From Alphaproteobacteria bacterium (lineage in GTDB: Bacteria > Pseudomonadota > Alphaproteobacteria > RF32 > CAG-239): 64,000 bases of DNA. The notes beneath the pieces are model-generated. The model was not told where the DNA came from. It saw only the letters and a list, made by a program, of their open reading frames with translations, and searched no databases. Position 1 is the first letter of the stretch; every line of letters begins with the position of its first letter. The stretch covers positions 62,001 through 126,000 of the forward strand of contig JAFUBQ010000005.1 in NCBI GenBank assembly GCA_017460085.1. Reading direction: 5' to 3'. The position numbers and the translations under genes are program-made. Of the stretch, positions 1 through 9,575 are shown in pieces.

Positions 1-1532
1 TGACCTTTAGCGCCGTCCAAAGATACCCAATCACCTTCTTTAATAACTGAACCTGATTTGGTCTTCATTGTTTTAGAAGCATAATCAATGGTAATATCGG
101 TTGAACCGGAAACGCACGGTGTGCCCATACCACGAGCCACCACAGCAGCGTGTGATGTCATACCGCCGCGAGCCGTAATCACACCTTGTGAAGCGTGCAT
201 ACCGCCAATATCTTCCGGCGATGTTTCATTACGGATTAAGATAACTTTTTCACCTTTAGCAGCCCATGCTTCAGCGTCTTCAGCGCAGAAAACAGCACGA
301 CCCACAGCAGCCCCCGGAGATGCCGGCAAACCTGTCGCAATAACTTTCTTTTCTGCTTTCGGGTCCAACATCGGGTGCAATAATTGGTCTAATTGGTCAG
401 CCCCAACGCGCATAATGGCTTCTTCTTTGGTTAACAAGCCTTCGTTTACCATTTCCACAGCCATACGAACGGCAGCAGCGGCGGTTCTTTTACCGTTACG
501 GCATTGCAACATCCAAAGTTTGCCGTGTTCAATGGTAAATTCCATATCTTGCATGTCTTTGTAATGTGCTTCCAATTTGTTACGAACATCAACCAGTTCT
601 TTATACAAATGCGGCCACAATTCTTCCAAAGAATTGCCTTGTCCTTTAGAACCCATCGGCTGCGGTGTTCTAATACCTGCCACCACGTCTTCACCTTGAG
701 CATTTACCAAAAATTCTCCGTAGTAAACATTTTCACCGGTTGCCGGATCGCGTGAGAAGCAAACACCGGTAGCTGAATCATCACCGGCATTACCAAACAC
801 CATGGTTTGAACGTTAACGGCTGTTCCCCAGTCACCCGGAATGTTGTTCAATTTACGATATGTAATGGCGCGTTCAACCATCCAAGAACCAAACACGGCA
901 CCAATACCAAGCCACAATTGTTCCCACGGGTCTTGCGGTACAACTTTGCCGAGTTTTTTACCAATTTCTTTATATTGATTAACCAATTCTTTCAAATCTT
1001 CAGCAGTTAAATCTGTGTCAGATTTATAGCCTTTTGATTTTTTCATATTTTCCAAAGCGCCTTCATATTCATCTAAGTCAGCACCCAAAACCACATCGGA
1101 GAACATTTGTAAGAAGCGGCGATAAGAGTCATAAGCAAATCTTTCATTGCCTGAAGTTTTTGCCAAACCTTTAACACTTTCATCATTCAAGCCGAGGTTC
1201 AAAACCGTATCCATCATACCCGGCATTGAAATACGAGCTCCTGAACGCACCGAGAACAATAACGGATTCGCTGAATCACCGAATTTTTTACCCATAATGG
1301 CTTCAACACCGGCAACAGCTGTTCTAACTTGGTCTTTCAAGTCTGCCGGATAAGTGTTATTGTTTGCATAGTAATATGTACAAACTTCTGTTGTTACCGT
1401 AAATCCCGGAGGAACCGGCAAGCCAACTTTGTTCATTTCTGCCAAGTTAGCACCTTTACCGCCGAGGAGGTTACGCATGTTGGCATCGCCTTCAGCTTTG
1501 CCGTTTCCAAATGTATATACCCATTTACTCAT
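1..1532 (-). CDS. ppdK: Pyruvate, phosphate dikinase, C-terminus cut by window edge
   Basis: Interconverts pyruvate, ATP and phosphate with PEP, AMP and PPi in the cytosol; in fermentative bacteria it often supports PPi-linked glycolysis. About 510 N-terminal codons are present and the frame leaves the window at base 1, so the C-terminal PEP/pyruvate barrel is not seen. The N-terminus (MSKWVYTFGNGKAEGD), the GGKGANLAEM segment of the ATP-grasp domain and the swivelling-domain motif RGGMTSHAAVVARGMG with phosphohistidine at about residue 461 are all intact. The ATG is preceded by AGGAGC ten bases upstream. Transcribed away from the small membrane-protein gene region. Assignment is firm. Confidence 0.97.
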   Translation of the reverse strand, partial: MSKWVYTFGNGKAEGDANMRNLLGGKGANLAEMNKVGLPVPPGFTVTTEVCTYYYANNNTYPADLKDQVRTAVAGVEAIMGKKFGDSANPLLFSVRSGARISMPGMMDTVLNLGLNDESVKGLAKTSGNERFAYDSYRRFLQMFSDVVLGADLDEYEGALENMKKSKGYKSDTDLTAEDLKELVNQYKEIGKKLGKVVPQDPWEQLWLGIGAVFGSWMVERAITYRKLNNIPGDWGTAVNVQTMVFGNAGDDSATGVCFSRDPATGENVYYGEFLVNAQGEDVVAGIRTPQPMGSKGQGNSLEELWPHLYKELVDVRNKLEAHYKDMQDMEFTIEHGKLWMLQCRNGKRTAAAAVRMAVEMVNEGLLTKEEAIMRVGADQLDQLLHPMLDPKAEKKVIATGLPASPGAAVGRAVFCAEDAEAWAAKGEKVILIRNETSPEDIGGMHASQGVITARGGMTSHAAVVARGMGTPCVSGSTDITIDYASKTMKTKSGSVIKEGDWVSLDGAKG

Positions 1533-1683
1533 GGTTATTTAAGCTCCTGTTAGCTAATTTGTTAAACCACATTGCCGCTCTTTTACAAGCCGCAACCAAA
1601 ATTAAAAAAAATTCAATTTGCGGCAAATGTATAACATAAATATTGAGAATTCAAGCAAAATATGCAGAAGATTATTTAAAAAA

Positions 1684-1717
1684 AACACCTGAAGATAAAA
1701 ATATATCCTCAGGTGTT
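1684..1717 (-). terminator. Intrinsic terminator after the 65-aa membrane protein gene
   Basis: AACACCTGA pairs with TCAGGTGTT across a loop of about 16 bases. On the minus strand the stem is followed at once by a run of eight T, just after the stop codon of the small gene at 1724-1921. Confidence 0.8.
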
Positions 1718-1723
1718 GAATTT

Positions 1724-1921
1724 TTACTCAATACGATGCCGCTTGCAATATTCCCCGGCGATTGCCGAAAGCATAACCAAAGCGCCAAAAGCGGCAATGC
1801 ACAAACCCCAAGCGCCTCTTTCCGATTGCTGCTCAAAGCTCATATTTTCATAAAACAACGGGCTCCAAAAAATACCCATACCAATGGCAGTTACTATAAA
1901 ACCAATTACAAATTTTTTCAT
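1724..1921 (-). CDS. Small two-helix membrane protein, unknown
   Basis: A 65-residue protein with two hydrophobic helices, at about residues 3-21 and 38-57, separated by a short polar stretch (FEQQSERGAW) and ending in a basic tail. No family recognised. Support comes from the clean membrane topology and the strong terminator directly behind the stop codon. No convincing Shine-Dalgarno sequence is visible before the ATG, so the start is uncertain. Could be a minor inner-membrane protein of the DUF-type seen in many small genomes. Confidence 0.55.
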   Translation of the reverse strand: MKKFVIGFIVTAIGMGIFWSPLFYENMSFEQQSERGAWGLCIAAFGALVMLSAIAGEYCKRHRIE

Positions 1922-2133
1922 AATATATTATTAATAATGTTAATTTCCGCTCAGTATAACTTGTTTTTAAAAATATACAAGTATTTTTTTATGATTTTTT
2001 CACAATAGATATCGATTTCAAAACAGCTATGAAATTGCATAAGCAATCGACACCTAGACCGCTGCAAAATCGTAGTTTAGCAAGTTTCGCGGCTTTATTA
2101 GCTTTATTTCCCGTATTCCTACAGTTAGAGCTT

Positions 2134-3459
2134 TTACAAGTTCAGTAATGGCGACCAAGCCGGATCTGAAGCATCTGACGGCGTAACAATTCGGCGTTCA
2201 TTATAACCAGTCATATCAATTGTATACAAGCGCACCGGACCGCCTCTGTCTTGGCGGAAATACATTAAAACTCTACCATTTGGAGACCATGTCGGACCTT
2301 CAACCAAATAGCCGTCAGCTAAAATGCGTTCACCGGTGCCGTCTGGTGCCATTACTCCGATATAAAACGCGCCGTTAGCCATTTTTGTGAAGGCAATATA
2401 ATCGCCGCGCGGTGACCAAACCGGAGTCGCATAGCGTCCTTTTCCAAAGCTGATTCGTTCCACATTGCTACCATCAGCATTCATTACATAGAGCTGTTGA
2501 TTTCCTCCACGGTCAGAGTTGAACACAATTTTTGAACCATCAGGGGAATAGCTTGGTGAAGTAGAAATAGAACCTTTTTCGTGCGTAATTTGTCTGATGC
2601 TACGTGAATTTAAATTCATCTCATAAATATTGGTTGCACCGTTATTAGCGTAGCTCATCAAAACTTTATTACCATCAGGCGAAAACACCGGAGCAAACGT
2701 CATTCCTGGAAAATTACCCAATACTTGACGGCTGTTGGTGTTTAAATCCATCATATAAACGCGCGGATTAACGCCGGCATATTCCAAATATGTAATGCGT
2801 TGCATGTTCGGCGAAAAACGCGGCGTTAATACCAAATTACGGCCATCAGTTAAAAAGCGGTGATTTTCGCCATCTTGGTCCATAATCGCCAAACGTTTAA
2901 CACGTCTTGTCATCATACCGCTTTCAGAAACATAAACCACGCGTGTATTAAAATATCCTTTATCGCCGGTTAAGCGTTCATAAATAGCATCTGCAACAAC
3001 GTGCGCTAAACGACGCCAATTATCTTTAGTTGAAGTGAATGTTTTACCGGTTAACTCTTGCTCGGTGACAGCATCCCAAAGGCGAAAATCTACCTTCAAT
3101 TTATTGCCGGAAAGCTCCTGAATGCGGCTTTGTACCAAGGCTTGCGCTCGAATGGCTTGCCAGTCAACAAAACTAGGGCGATAGTCTAATGATGGAATTT
3201 TTTCAATATAACTGCGTTCCGGAATTACTTCAAACAAGCCGCTTCTTTCCAAGTCGGCAATAATAACATCGCGCACTTTATCGCCATATGTACCGCCAAC
3301 CATTTTACTTAAAAAGTTAGAATTAGAACCCAGCATTTCCGGCATGGCGATTTTCATAGCTTTGCGTTGCGCACCGCTCACATTAATTTCCACTTCGGCA
3401 TTGGCCGGCAATGCAAACATAAGCGCTGTTAAAACTGTTAAAAGATACTTTATTTTCAT
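2134..3459 (-). CDS. tolB: Tol-Pal system periplasmic protein TolB
   Basis: Periplasmic six-bladed beta-propeller protein that binds Pal and TolA and helps constrict the outer membrane during division. The start has a Sec signal peptide ending in ALPANA; an N-terminal TolB domain follows, then repeated propeller blades with SPDG/SPNG signatures (FSPDGNKVLMSY, YSPDGSKIVFNSDRGG, WSPNGRVLMYF). About 441 residues, the usual length. The ATG at 3459 is chosen because an in-frame GTG three codons upstream lies inside the AAGGTGA ribosome-binding site. tolQ, tolR and tolA are not adjacent; cpoB and pal are in the window but in separate units. Confidence 0.96.
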   Translation of the reverse strand: MKIKYLLTVLTALMFALPANAEVEINVSGAQRKAMKIAMPEMLGSNSNFLSKMVGGTYGDKVRDVIIADLERSGLFEVIPERSYIEKIPSLDYRPSFVDWQAIRAQALVQSRIQELSGNKLKVDFRLWDAVTEQELTGKTFTSTKDNWRRLAHVVADAIYERLTGDKGYFNTRVVYVSESGMMTRRVKRLAIMDQDGENHRFLTDGRNLVLTPRFSPNMQRITYLEYAGVNPRVYMMDLNTNSRQVLGNFPGMTFAPVFSPDGNKVLMSYANNGATNIYEMNLNSRSIRQITHEKGSISTSPSYSPDGSKIVFNSDRGGNQQLYVMNADGSNVERISFGKGRYATPVWSPRGDYIAFTKMANGAFYIGVMAPDGTGERILADGYLVEGPTWSPNGRVLMYFRQDRGGPVRLYTIDMTGYNERRIVTPSDASDPAWSPLLNL

Positions 3460-3637
3460 TGTGTTCACCTTAAAAATTTAAATTACACTTATTTGCACAT
3501 TATACCTAAAATTATTAATAGTAAAGTAAAAATAAAGATTATAGACAAGCATTACAGAAGCAAAACCCGCAGCAATAAATAAGAGATTATGAAAACTTTT
3601 TTGACTAATAAATTAAAGCAGAAAAATTTTATTAATG

Positions 3638-4540
3638 CTAGTGTTTAGTCAATTCAGATTTATTAAAGCTGTATGTTTGGCCGCAAAAATTGCAAATTGC
3701 GGTAATAACCCCGTTTTCTGCTAACTCATTAATGTCTTTTTGAGGCATATTACTGAGCGAGGCAAAAAGTTTATCACGGCTGCAACGGCAACCAAAATGA
3801 TATTCGCTTTCCTTATTAACGGCAACCTGATGTTCATGAAAAAGGCGATACAAAATATCCTGTAGCGACAATTGTGTATCAAAAATTTCTTTTTCCTGCA
3901 GGCTGTCAGTTAAAATTTTTGCCTCGTTCCATAAATCGGCAACATCAATTTCAGAATTGTTTTCTTTGCCTCCATCGGTTGGCATTTTCTGAATGAGAAT
4001 ACCGGCGGCTTGCCATTTACCGCTTTTATTTTGGCGCACGAACAAGCGCAGATAGGTGTCAATTTGTTCCGATTGTTTAAAATAGCGCATAGCACATTCG
4101 GCTAAAGTTTTCCCCTGTAAATCGACAATACCTTGATAGAGGTCAGTGCTTTTACCTTGGTCAACCGTAAAAATAAGGCTACCTTTACCCAGCCAATGCG
4201 GCGTAGCCTCAAGTTCTCCTTCTGTTTTACGCAACTCTTGCGCTGCCTGCATTTTTGCGGCATCAAATTTGACGGCTGTACGTACTTCGCCTTTAGATGT
4301 AACATCGGTCACCAACACAGAAATCGGTCCGTCGCCCTGCATTTGCAAAGTAAAATACCCCTCATACTTCATCAAACTGGCAAGCATAACTCCAAGCGCC
4401 GTGGTTTCTGCCATAGCTGCGGTTATATTTTCAGGATATGTGTGCGGCGCCATAATATCAGCCAAAACTTTATCCAAGCGCACAATACGCCCGCGAAATA
4501 AATTGTTATCTAAATTAAAAGAAAGGCAAGTATCGTTCAT
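3638..4540 (-). CDS. hslO: Hsp33 redox-regulated holdase chaperone
   Basis: Cytosolic chaperone activated by oxidative unfolding; it stops aggregation under peroxide or bleach stress. 300 residues, the normal family length. The redox zinc switch is complete: CRC at residues 251-253 and CNFC at 283-286. The N-terminal substrate-binding domain is recognisable (AMAETTALGVMLASLMKYEG; QMQGDGPISVLVTD). Divergent from recX. AAGAGG lies a little upstream of the ATG. Confidence 0.95.
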   Translation of the reverse strand: MNDTCLSFNLDNNLFRGRIVRLDKVLADIMAPHTYPENITAAMAETTALGVMLASLMKYEGYFTLQMQGDGPISVLVTDVTSKGEVRTAVKFDAAKMQAAQELRKTEGELEATPHWLGKGSLIFTVDQGKSTDLYQGIVDLQGKTLAECAMRYFKQSEQIDTYLRLFVRQNKSGKWQAAGILIQKMPTDGGKENNSEIDVADLWNEAKILTDSLQEKEIFDTQLSLQDILYRLFHEHQVAVNKESEYHFGCRCSRDKLFASLSNMPQKDINELAENGVITAICNFCGQTYSFNKSELTKH

Positions 4541-4604
4541 CTTTTAAAAACCTCTTTGATGTTAAACTTAGCACAAATTTAGTTTATTTGGGGAGAATTT
4601 TCAA

Positions 4605-5180
4605 GTGATAAACACAAACAATTTAATAAACGCTGATAAAGCACAAAAAACACGGCGGCGCACAATAAAAAAAATTACACCGCAGCGCTTGAAAAATATT
4701 GGGTTATATTATTTGCAGCGCTTTGAATCTTCAGTAGAAAATTTGCGTGGCGTATTGCGCCGCAGGGTTGATGCTTATGCTAAAGAAAATCCCGAATGGC
4801 ACAAAAATGAAGCATATGAATGGATTGAAGATATATTGGTTGAATTTGAACGTTTACACTATTTAGATGATGAACGTTTTGCACAAATGAAAGTGTGTGA
4901 TTATCTTAATGCCGGCAAACCGGCGCGCTATATCAGCATCAAATTGCGGCAAAAAGGAATTTCCGAGACAAGGATTAATGATATTTTAGCCGAGCAGGAA
5001 TATGACCCACTGCAAATGGCATTGAAACTGGCAAAACGCAAAAAAATCGGACCATATCGACCGCAAGAACAGCGCCGCGAATTTCGTCAGAAAGATATGG
5101 GAACGCTTGTTCGTGCCGGTTTTGATTATGACGTTGTTTGCGAAGTTTTAAATATGGATTTTGAAGATGAAAAGCTGTGA
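4605..5180 (+). CDS. recX: Regulatory protein RecX
   Basis: RecX binds RecA filaments and limits recombinase activity. The 191-residue protein is helical with RecX-repeat features: a LYYLQRFESSVENLRGVLRRR segment near residues 33-53, LHYLDDERFA near 85-95, and GKPARYISIKLRQKGIS near 105-121. Start is GTG, with GGGGAG about nine bases upstream. First gene of a plus-strand run. recA is not adjacent. Confidence 0.88.
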   Translation: MINTNNLINADKAQKTRRRTIKKITPQRLKNIGLYYLQRFESSVENLRGVLRRRVDAYAKENPEWHKNEAYEWIEDILVEFERLHYLDDERFAQMKVCDYLNAGKPARYISIKLRQKGISETRINDILAEQEYDPLQMALKLAKRKKIGPYRPQEQRREFRQKDMGTLVRAGFDYDVVCEVLNMDFEDEKL

Positions 5181-5249
5181 TAAATGTTGCTACCAATGTT
5201 TGACTTTGGCAATTTACCATTTATAATAAAGCAGTAAAAAGGAGATTTG

Positions 5250-6155
5250 ATGATGAAAAAATTGTTAAGCATGTGTATTTGCGGTTATATGTTATTAAGC
5301 GGTTCTTCGGTTAGTGCAGCTGATTATGGACGTGAACTGCAGCAATTAAAAGAAGATATTCAAGTGTTGCAGCGCCAAGTATATCGCGGGGTGGAAAGCT
5401 CGGAAAAGGGCGTTTCGGCAGCAAATTCAGACTTTCAGAGCAAAGTAACGCAATGGGAAGAAACCGTACGCCAGCTTAATGGCCGGCTTGATGAAATGGA
5501 TTATAAAGTTAAAGAAATTGATAAAAAACTTGATAAAATTAACCGTGATATGGAAATTCGCTTCAAAATTTTAGAGGGACGGCCGATTCCGCAAGAATTG
5601 AGCGCACCGGCACCGATTGTACCGCAAACTTATGATGCGCCGGTTGCTAAAGAAGGCGCAGCCGCTGTGGTGGGAGATAAAATCAGCGGTGATGACTTAA
5701 CGCCGGTTGATGGCGGCTCATATAAACAGATAGAAGCCAAAGATAATGCACCAAATGAAAAAGCATCAATGAGTGCCGATGATATGTATGCCGCCGGAAT
5801 GCAAGCGTATAACAGCGGTTTGAACGATGAAGCAGAACTTGCATTCAAAAACATATTAAGCCAATATCCAAAGCACGCCTTAGCCAGCAATGCGCAATAT
5901 TGGCTGGGTGAGATTTATACCAAGCAAGGCAATTTAAACAACGCAAAAGTGGCTTTTAAAAACGGCTACCAAAACTATAAAAACGGAAACAAAGCACCGG
6001 ATAGCCTTTATCGTTTGGGCATTACATTAGAAAATTTGAAAGATAATAAAAGTGCATGCATTGTGTTTATGAGCTTTAACGATGAATTTCCGAAAGCTAA
6101 TGCCGAGCTGAAGCGCAAGGCAGAAGCAGAAGCGAAAAAACTCGGGTGCAAATAG
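5250..6155 (+). CDS. cpoB: Cell division coordinator CpoB (YbgF)
   Basis: Periplasmic TPR protein that in E. coli couples peptidoglycan synthesis by PBP1B with Tol-driven outer-membrane constriction. The sequence has a signal peptide (KKLLSMCICGYMLLSGSSVSA), an N-terminal coiled coil at roughly residues 25-110 for trimerisation, a Pro/Ala-rich linker, and C-terminal TPRs starting at DMYAAGMQAYNSGLNDEAE. About 301 residues. TTG, ATG and ATG codons are consecutive; the first ATG (5250) fits the AAAAGGAG box. Usually next to pal, but here pal is 4.5 kb away. The stop overlaps the tilS start. Confidence 0.92.
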   Translation: MMKKLLSMCICGYMLLSGSSVSAADYGRELQQLKEDIQVLQRQVYRGVESSEKGVSAANSDFQSKVTQWEETVRQLNGRLDEMDYKVKEIDKKLDKINRDMEIRFKILEGRPIPQELSAPAPIVPQTYDAPVAKEGAAAVVGDKISGDDLTPVDGGSYKQIEAKDNAPNEKASMSADDMYAAGMQAYNSGLNDEAELAFKNILSQYPKHALASNAQYWLGEIYTKQGNLNNAKVAFKNGYQNYKNGNKAPDSLYRLGITLENLKDNKSACIVFMSFNDEFPKANAELKRKAEAEAKKLGCK

Positions 6156-7225
6156 TGAAAGAACTGCTGCAAAAATATAATATTGAAGATAAAATTATTG
6201 CCGCCGGTGTTTCCGGTGGTGCCGATTCGTTGGCTTTGGTATTGATGGCAAATGAGCAATTAGCGCCTTTAGGAAAAAAAATTATTGCCCTAACGGTTGA
6301 CCATGGTTTGCGTCCAAGTTCGGCAGATGAAGCAGCCTATGTGGCGCAGATTATGGCTCAGCATAATATTGAACACCATATTTTGCATTGGGAAGGCAAA
6401 AAACCAACCACCGGCATTGAAGAAGCGGCACGTGAAGCCCGATTTGCTTTAATGAGCAATTGGTGCCAAGAAAACGATGTGCGCTGTTTGATGCTGGCGC
6501 ATCATAGCCAAGACCAAGCGGAAACGTTTTTAATGCGCTTGCAGCGCGGCAGCGGTTTACAGGGATTATGCGCCATAAGAGAAATTGCAGAGAGGAGAGG
6601 TCTGTTGATTTTACGCCCGTTGCTGAAAATGCCGCCGCAAGAATTGCAAAACTATTTACAAGCACGTAATATTCGCTGGATTGAAGACGAATCAAATGAA
6701 GACGACCGCTTTTTGCGCAATAAAATAAGGCATTTTTTGCCGGTTTTAGAGCAAAACATCGGCATCAGCGTTGCCGACATTTGCCATACGGCAGAACGTT
6801 TGCAGAGCGCCGATGATTATATTCAGAGCCAAGTCAGCCATTTTTTTGCAACACAAGTGCAAAGCGAATATAGCGCCGACATCACTTGTTTTGATTTTGA
6901 TGCGTATAAAAGTTTGCACAAGGAGCTACAATTTAGAATTCTGGGCGCTTTGTTGGAAAAAATATATATTCCGCGAGCAGAAAATGTATTGAGGCTGCAA
7001 CAACGCTTAATGGAAGATAGTTTTAAATGTGCGACGCTGGGAAAAAAAGAAATTTTGCTTTATGAAGGCAAAATTTGGCTGATTCCGGAGCTTGCCGTCA
7101 AGCAGAAAACTTATCGCGCTGAATGGAAGGAATTTACAACACAAAATCCGCAATATAAAAAACAAAAATTGCCACCGAAAGTTAAATTTGCAATTATACA
7201 TGCTTGGAGAAAAAATGATATATAA
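6155..7225 (+). CDS. tilS: tRNA(Ile)-lysidine synthase TilS
   Basis: Essential cytosolic enzyme that converts C34 of the CAU-anticodon tRNA-Ile to lysidine using ATP and lysine, changing AUG to AUA decoding. The PP-loop motif SGGADS is near the N-terminus, followed by LTVDHGLRPSSADEA and HHSQDQAETFLMRLQRGSGLQGLC, typical of the N-type ATPase domain. About 356 residues; the C-terminal part is shorter than in E. coli. The chosen GTG overlaps the cpoB stop (TAGTG); an in-frame GTG three codons upstream is an alternative. AUA codons are common in this AT-rich genome. Confidence 0.95.
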   Translation: MKELLQKYNIEDKIIAAGVSGGADSLALVLMANEQLAPLGKKIIALTVDHGLRPSSADEAAYVAQIMAQHNIEHHILHWEGKKPTTGIEEAAREARFALMSNWCQENDVRCLMLAHHSQDQAETFLMRLQRGSGLQGLCAIREIAERRGLLILRPLLKMPPQELQNYLQARNIRWIEDESNEDDRFLRNKIRHFLPVLEQNIGISVADICHTAERLQSADDYIQSQVSHFFATQVQSEYSADITCFDFDAYKSLHKELQFRILGALLEKIYIPRAENVLRLQQRLMEDSFKCATLGKKEILLYEGKIWLIPELAVKQKTYRAEWKEFTTQNPQYKKQKLPPKVKFAIIHAWRKNDI

Positions 7226-8198
7226 CGGATTATGTGAAATAGCTGATAAGTTTTCGACATTTATTTTTGATGCTTACGGAGTTTTTTGGGAAGGCAACGG
7301 TTTTTATGCCGGCAGCTTAGAACTGATGGCTGATTTAGCGCAGCAGGGTAAAACTGTAGCCGTTGTTTCTAATTCTACGGCTTTGGGCGAAACTTTGCGT
7401 GCCAGTTATGCCAAACGCGGCATGATAGATGGTGTTCACTATAATTATCTGATTAGCTCCGGCGATTTATTGCGCCAAAGTTTAATAGCCGGTGATATAT
7501 GTTTTACTCAGTGCAAAAATCCGCAAAAATATTATGTTATCGGTAAACCGCACAGTTGCGCCTTTGCCGGCACAAAATATCAGCAGGTTGAAAATTTGCA
7601 GGAGGCTGATTTTGTATATGTTGGTGTGCCGTTTGTTTATGCCGATACGGTGGCAAAATATACGCATCTGCACGAGCAATTTTTACCGGTTAGGCTTGAT
7701 GAAAACGGAAAATTTTGCGAATGGGATACGTTGAGCGCTGAACCATTTGAACGAATTGTGCAGCAAGTAGCTGATACAGGGCTTCCGGTGCTTAATGCGA
7801 ATCCGGATTTTACCGCTAAAGAAGGACATTGTTTAATACCGGGTTCAAAAGCAGCTTTTGTGGTGCGCAATGGTTTGATTACACAAATGCTGCGTGAAAA
7901 AGGTTGCGAAATTTTAGAGTTTGGCAAGCCGCACGCCAATATTTATGACTTTGTTTTTAAGCGGTTCGCTCAAAACGGAATTAAAATAGATAAGCCAAAA
8001 ACTTGTATGATTGGCGACACGATTCGCACAGATGTTAAAGGTGGTTTGAATGCCGGTATTGTGCCGATTTTATGTGTGGAAACAGGCGTTACGGCAGAAG
8101 CAATTAGCGGTGGGCAGACGGTGGAAAGTCTTTGCCTTAAAGAAAATATTGATATAGAAAATATTATACAAATTAAAAGCGTAGGAGGTAAAAGGTAA
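7215..8198 (+). CDS. HAD-superfamily class IIA hydrolase (TIGR01459-like)
   Basis: A cytosolic HAD-fold protein with motif I FDAYGVFW, motif II-like VVSNSTALG and the motif IV region MIGDTIRTDVKGGLNAG. The second acidic residue of the usual DxD motif is replaced by Tyr, as in the alphaproteobacterial TIGR01459 family, which commonly has DVWG; phosphatase activity is therefore not assured. About 327 residues. The ATG at 7215, after GGAG, overlaps the end of tilS by 11 bases, so translation is probably coupled. Substrate unknown. Confidence 0.85.
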   Translation: MIYNGLCEIADKFSTFIFDAYGVFWEGNGFYAGSLELMADLAQQGKTVAVVSNSTALGETLRASYAKRGMIDGVHYNYLISSGDLLRQSLIAGDICFTQCKNPQKYYVIGKPHSCAFAGTKYQQVENLQEADFVYVGVPFVYADTVAKYTHLHEQFLPVRLDENGKFCEWDTLSAEPFERIVQQVADTGLPVLNANPDFTAKEGHCLIPGSKAAFVVRNGLITQMLREKGCEILEFGKPHANIYDFVFKRFAQNGIKIDKPKTCMIGDTIRTDVKGGLNAGIVPILCVETGVTAEAISGGQTVESLCLKENIDIENIIQIKSVGGKR

Positions 8199-8633
8199 AT
8201 GGCTTTTGAACTTGTGGCCGGATTGGCGGCAAAAGATTTTATTTTAGATTTAAAACTTTGTCGGGTTTTGTTTGAAGATAATAAACATTATCCGTGGATT
8301 TTTTTGGTGCCGATGAAAGAAGGGGTTAAAAATATGACCAACCTTACCATGATGGAGCGTATGCAGCTTATGCGTGAAATTGCTTTGGCGGAAAACGTTA
8401 TGTTTAAACTCTTTCCGTGCGACCAAGATAATGTGGCCATGATTGGTAATATGACACCGCAGCTGCATGTGCATGTGGTTTGCCGAACCGCAGGAGATTC
8501 GGACTGGCCGGATACGGTTTGGAACAAAACAACCGGTAAATATGCTCCGGAAGAAAAAGCAAAAATTATGCAAAAAATAAAACAAGAATTTTTGGCGCAG
8601 ATGAATGATGCGCAATATGGAGTTAATCAATAA
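8199..8633 (+). CDS. HIT-domain nucleotide-binding protein
   Basis: HIT proteins hydrolyse or transfer nucleotidyl groups, for example from Ap4A or nucleoside phosphoramidates. 144 residues with the triad region QLHVHVV at residues 88-94. The first His of the usual HxHxH motif is Gln, as in many proteobacterial members of this branch; H90 and H92 are kept. FEDNKHYPWIFLVPMKEG near the N-terminus is typical. ATG directly follows the HAD stop, with AGGAGG about 15 bases before it. Substrate not deducible. Confidence 0.88.
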   Translation: MAFELVAGLAAKDFILDLKLCRVLFEDNKHYPWIFLVPMKEGVKNMTNLTMMERMQLMREIALAENVMFKLFPCDQDNVAMIGNMTPQLHVHVVCRTAGDSDWPDTVWNKTTGKYAPEEKAKIMQKIKQEFLAQMNDAQYGVNQ

Positions 8634-8650
8634 AATAAGGAGATAAAAAA

Positions 8651-9424
8651 ATGAGCAGAGTTATAACATTAATGCCGGTTCGTTTGGCAGCAACACGTTT
8701 ACCGAATAAACCGCTGCGCGTAATTAATGGCAAAACTATGGTACAACGTGTGTATGAAAATGTGAAAGCGGCGCTTGATACCGATATTGCCATTGCTGCC
8801 GGTGACCAAGCCATTGTTGATGAGTGCGCAAAATTCGGCGCAACGGCAATTTTAACCGACCCTAATTTGCCAAGCGGAACAGACCGCATTGCTGCAGCTT
8901 TGAAGGTGTTGGATCCCGATGGTTCAAAATATGACATTGTGGTAGATTTTCAGGGCGATAATATCAATGTTGACCCAAAAGTGACTTTGCCGCTGGTTGA
9001 AATGGTGGAGCGCACAGGTTGTGATATTGCAACTTGCGGCATGCTGATAAAAAGCGAAGAAGATAAAAATAATCCGAATGTGGTGAAAATTATTATGGGC
9101 TTAAAAGATGGTGAAAAAGAGGCACGCTGTTTATATTTTACACGCGCAACAGCACCATATACACGCAATCCGGAAAAATGCCCAAATCAAGATTTATATT
9201 ATCATATCGGCATTTATGTTTTCAAAGCATCTTCATTGCAAAAAATGGTTTCTCTGCCGACCGGTGTTTTAGAAAAGCGTGAGGCTTTGGAGCAATTGAG
9301 AGCATTGGAAAACGGCATGGAAGTTCGTGCCATGTTGGTTGATAATATTAAATTGGTGCAAGAAGCTCCGGCAGATATTAATACGGAAGAAGATTTGGCA
9401 AATGCCTTGCCGTATATAAAATAA
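8651..9424 (+). CDS. kdsB: CMP-KDO synthetase KdsB
   Basis: Activates 3-deoxy-D-manno-octulosonate with CTP to CMP-KDO for the inner core of lipopolysaccharide; hence evidence for an LPS-bearing outer membrane. The signature PVRLAATRLPNKPLRVINGK near residue 7 binds CTP, and FQGDNINVDP (cf. the usual QGDEP) is present. 257 residues, normal. Strong AAGGAG ribosome-binding site. Last gene of the recX-to-kdsB run; a terminator follows about 30 bases after the stop. Confidence 0.93.
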   Translation: MSRVITLMPVRLAATRLPNKPLRVINGKTMVQRVYENVKAALDTDIAIAAGDQAIVDECAKFGATAILTDPNLPSGTDRIAAALKVLDPDGSKYDIVVDFQGDNINVDPKVTLPLVEMVERTGCDIATCGMLIKSEEDKNNPNVVKIIMGLKDGEKEARCLYFTRATAPYTRNPEKCPNQDLYYHIGIYVFKASSLQKMVSLPTGVLEKREALEQLRALENGMEVRAMLVDNIKLVQEAPADINTEEDLANALPYIK

Positions 9425-9453
9425 AGCCGCATTTTGCATTAAAAATCAGATTT

Positions 9454-9484
9454 AAGCGCTTGTTCATTGAGCAAGCGCTTTTTA
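9454..9484 (+). terminator. Intrinsic terminator after kdsB
   Basis: AAGCGCTTG and CAAGCGCTT form a nine-base stem with an eight-base loop followed by TTTT. Confidence 0.85.
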
Positions 9485-9575
9485 AAATTATTGCGTATAT
9501 ACAAATATTAATAAATTGCCTTATTATAGTCGGCAAAGCTGATCATGGTTATGGCTTTAGTTCTTTATCATCAGG

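Noticed and set aside
88..564. Open frame on the plus strand opposite ppdK
   Set aside because: It is the antisense of a clearly coding, conserved PPDK region; no ribosome-binding site and atypical amino-acid content.
7215..8198. HAD protein as broken because the second motif I Asp is missing
   Set aside because: DxWG/DxYG in place of DxDG is the norm for the TIGR01459 group; the frame is intact.
8199..8633. HIT protein as inactive because the first His of HxHxH is Gln
   Set aside because: QLHVH is common in this branch of the HIT family.
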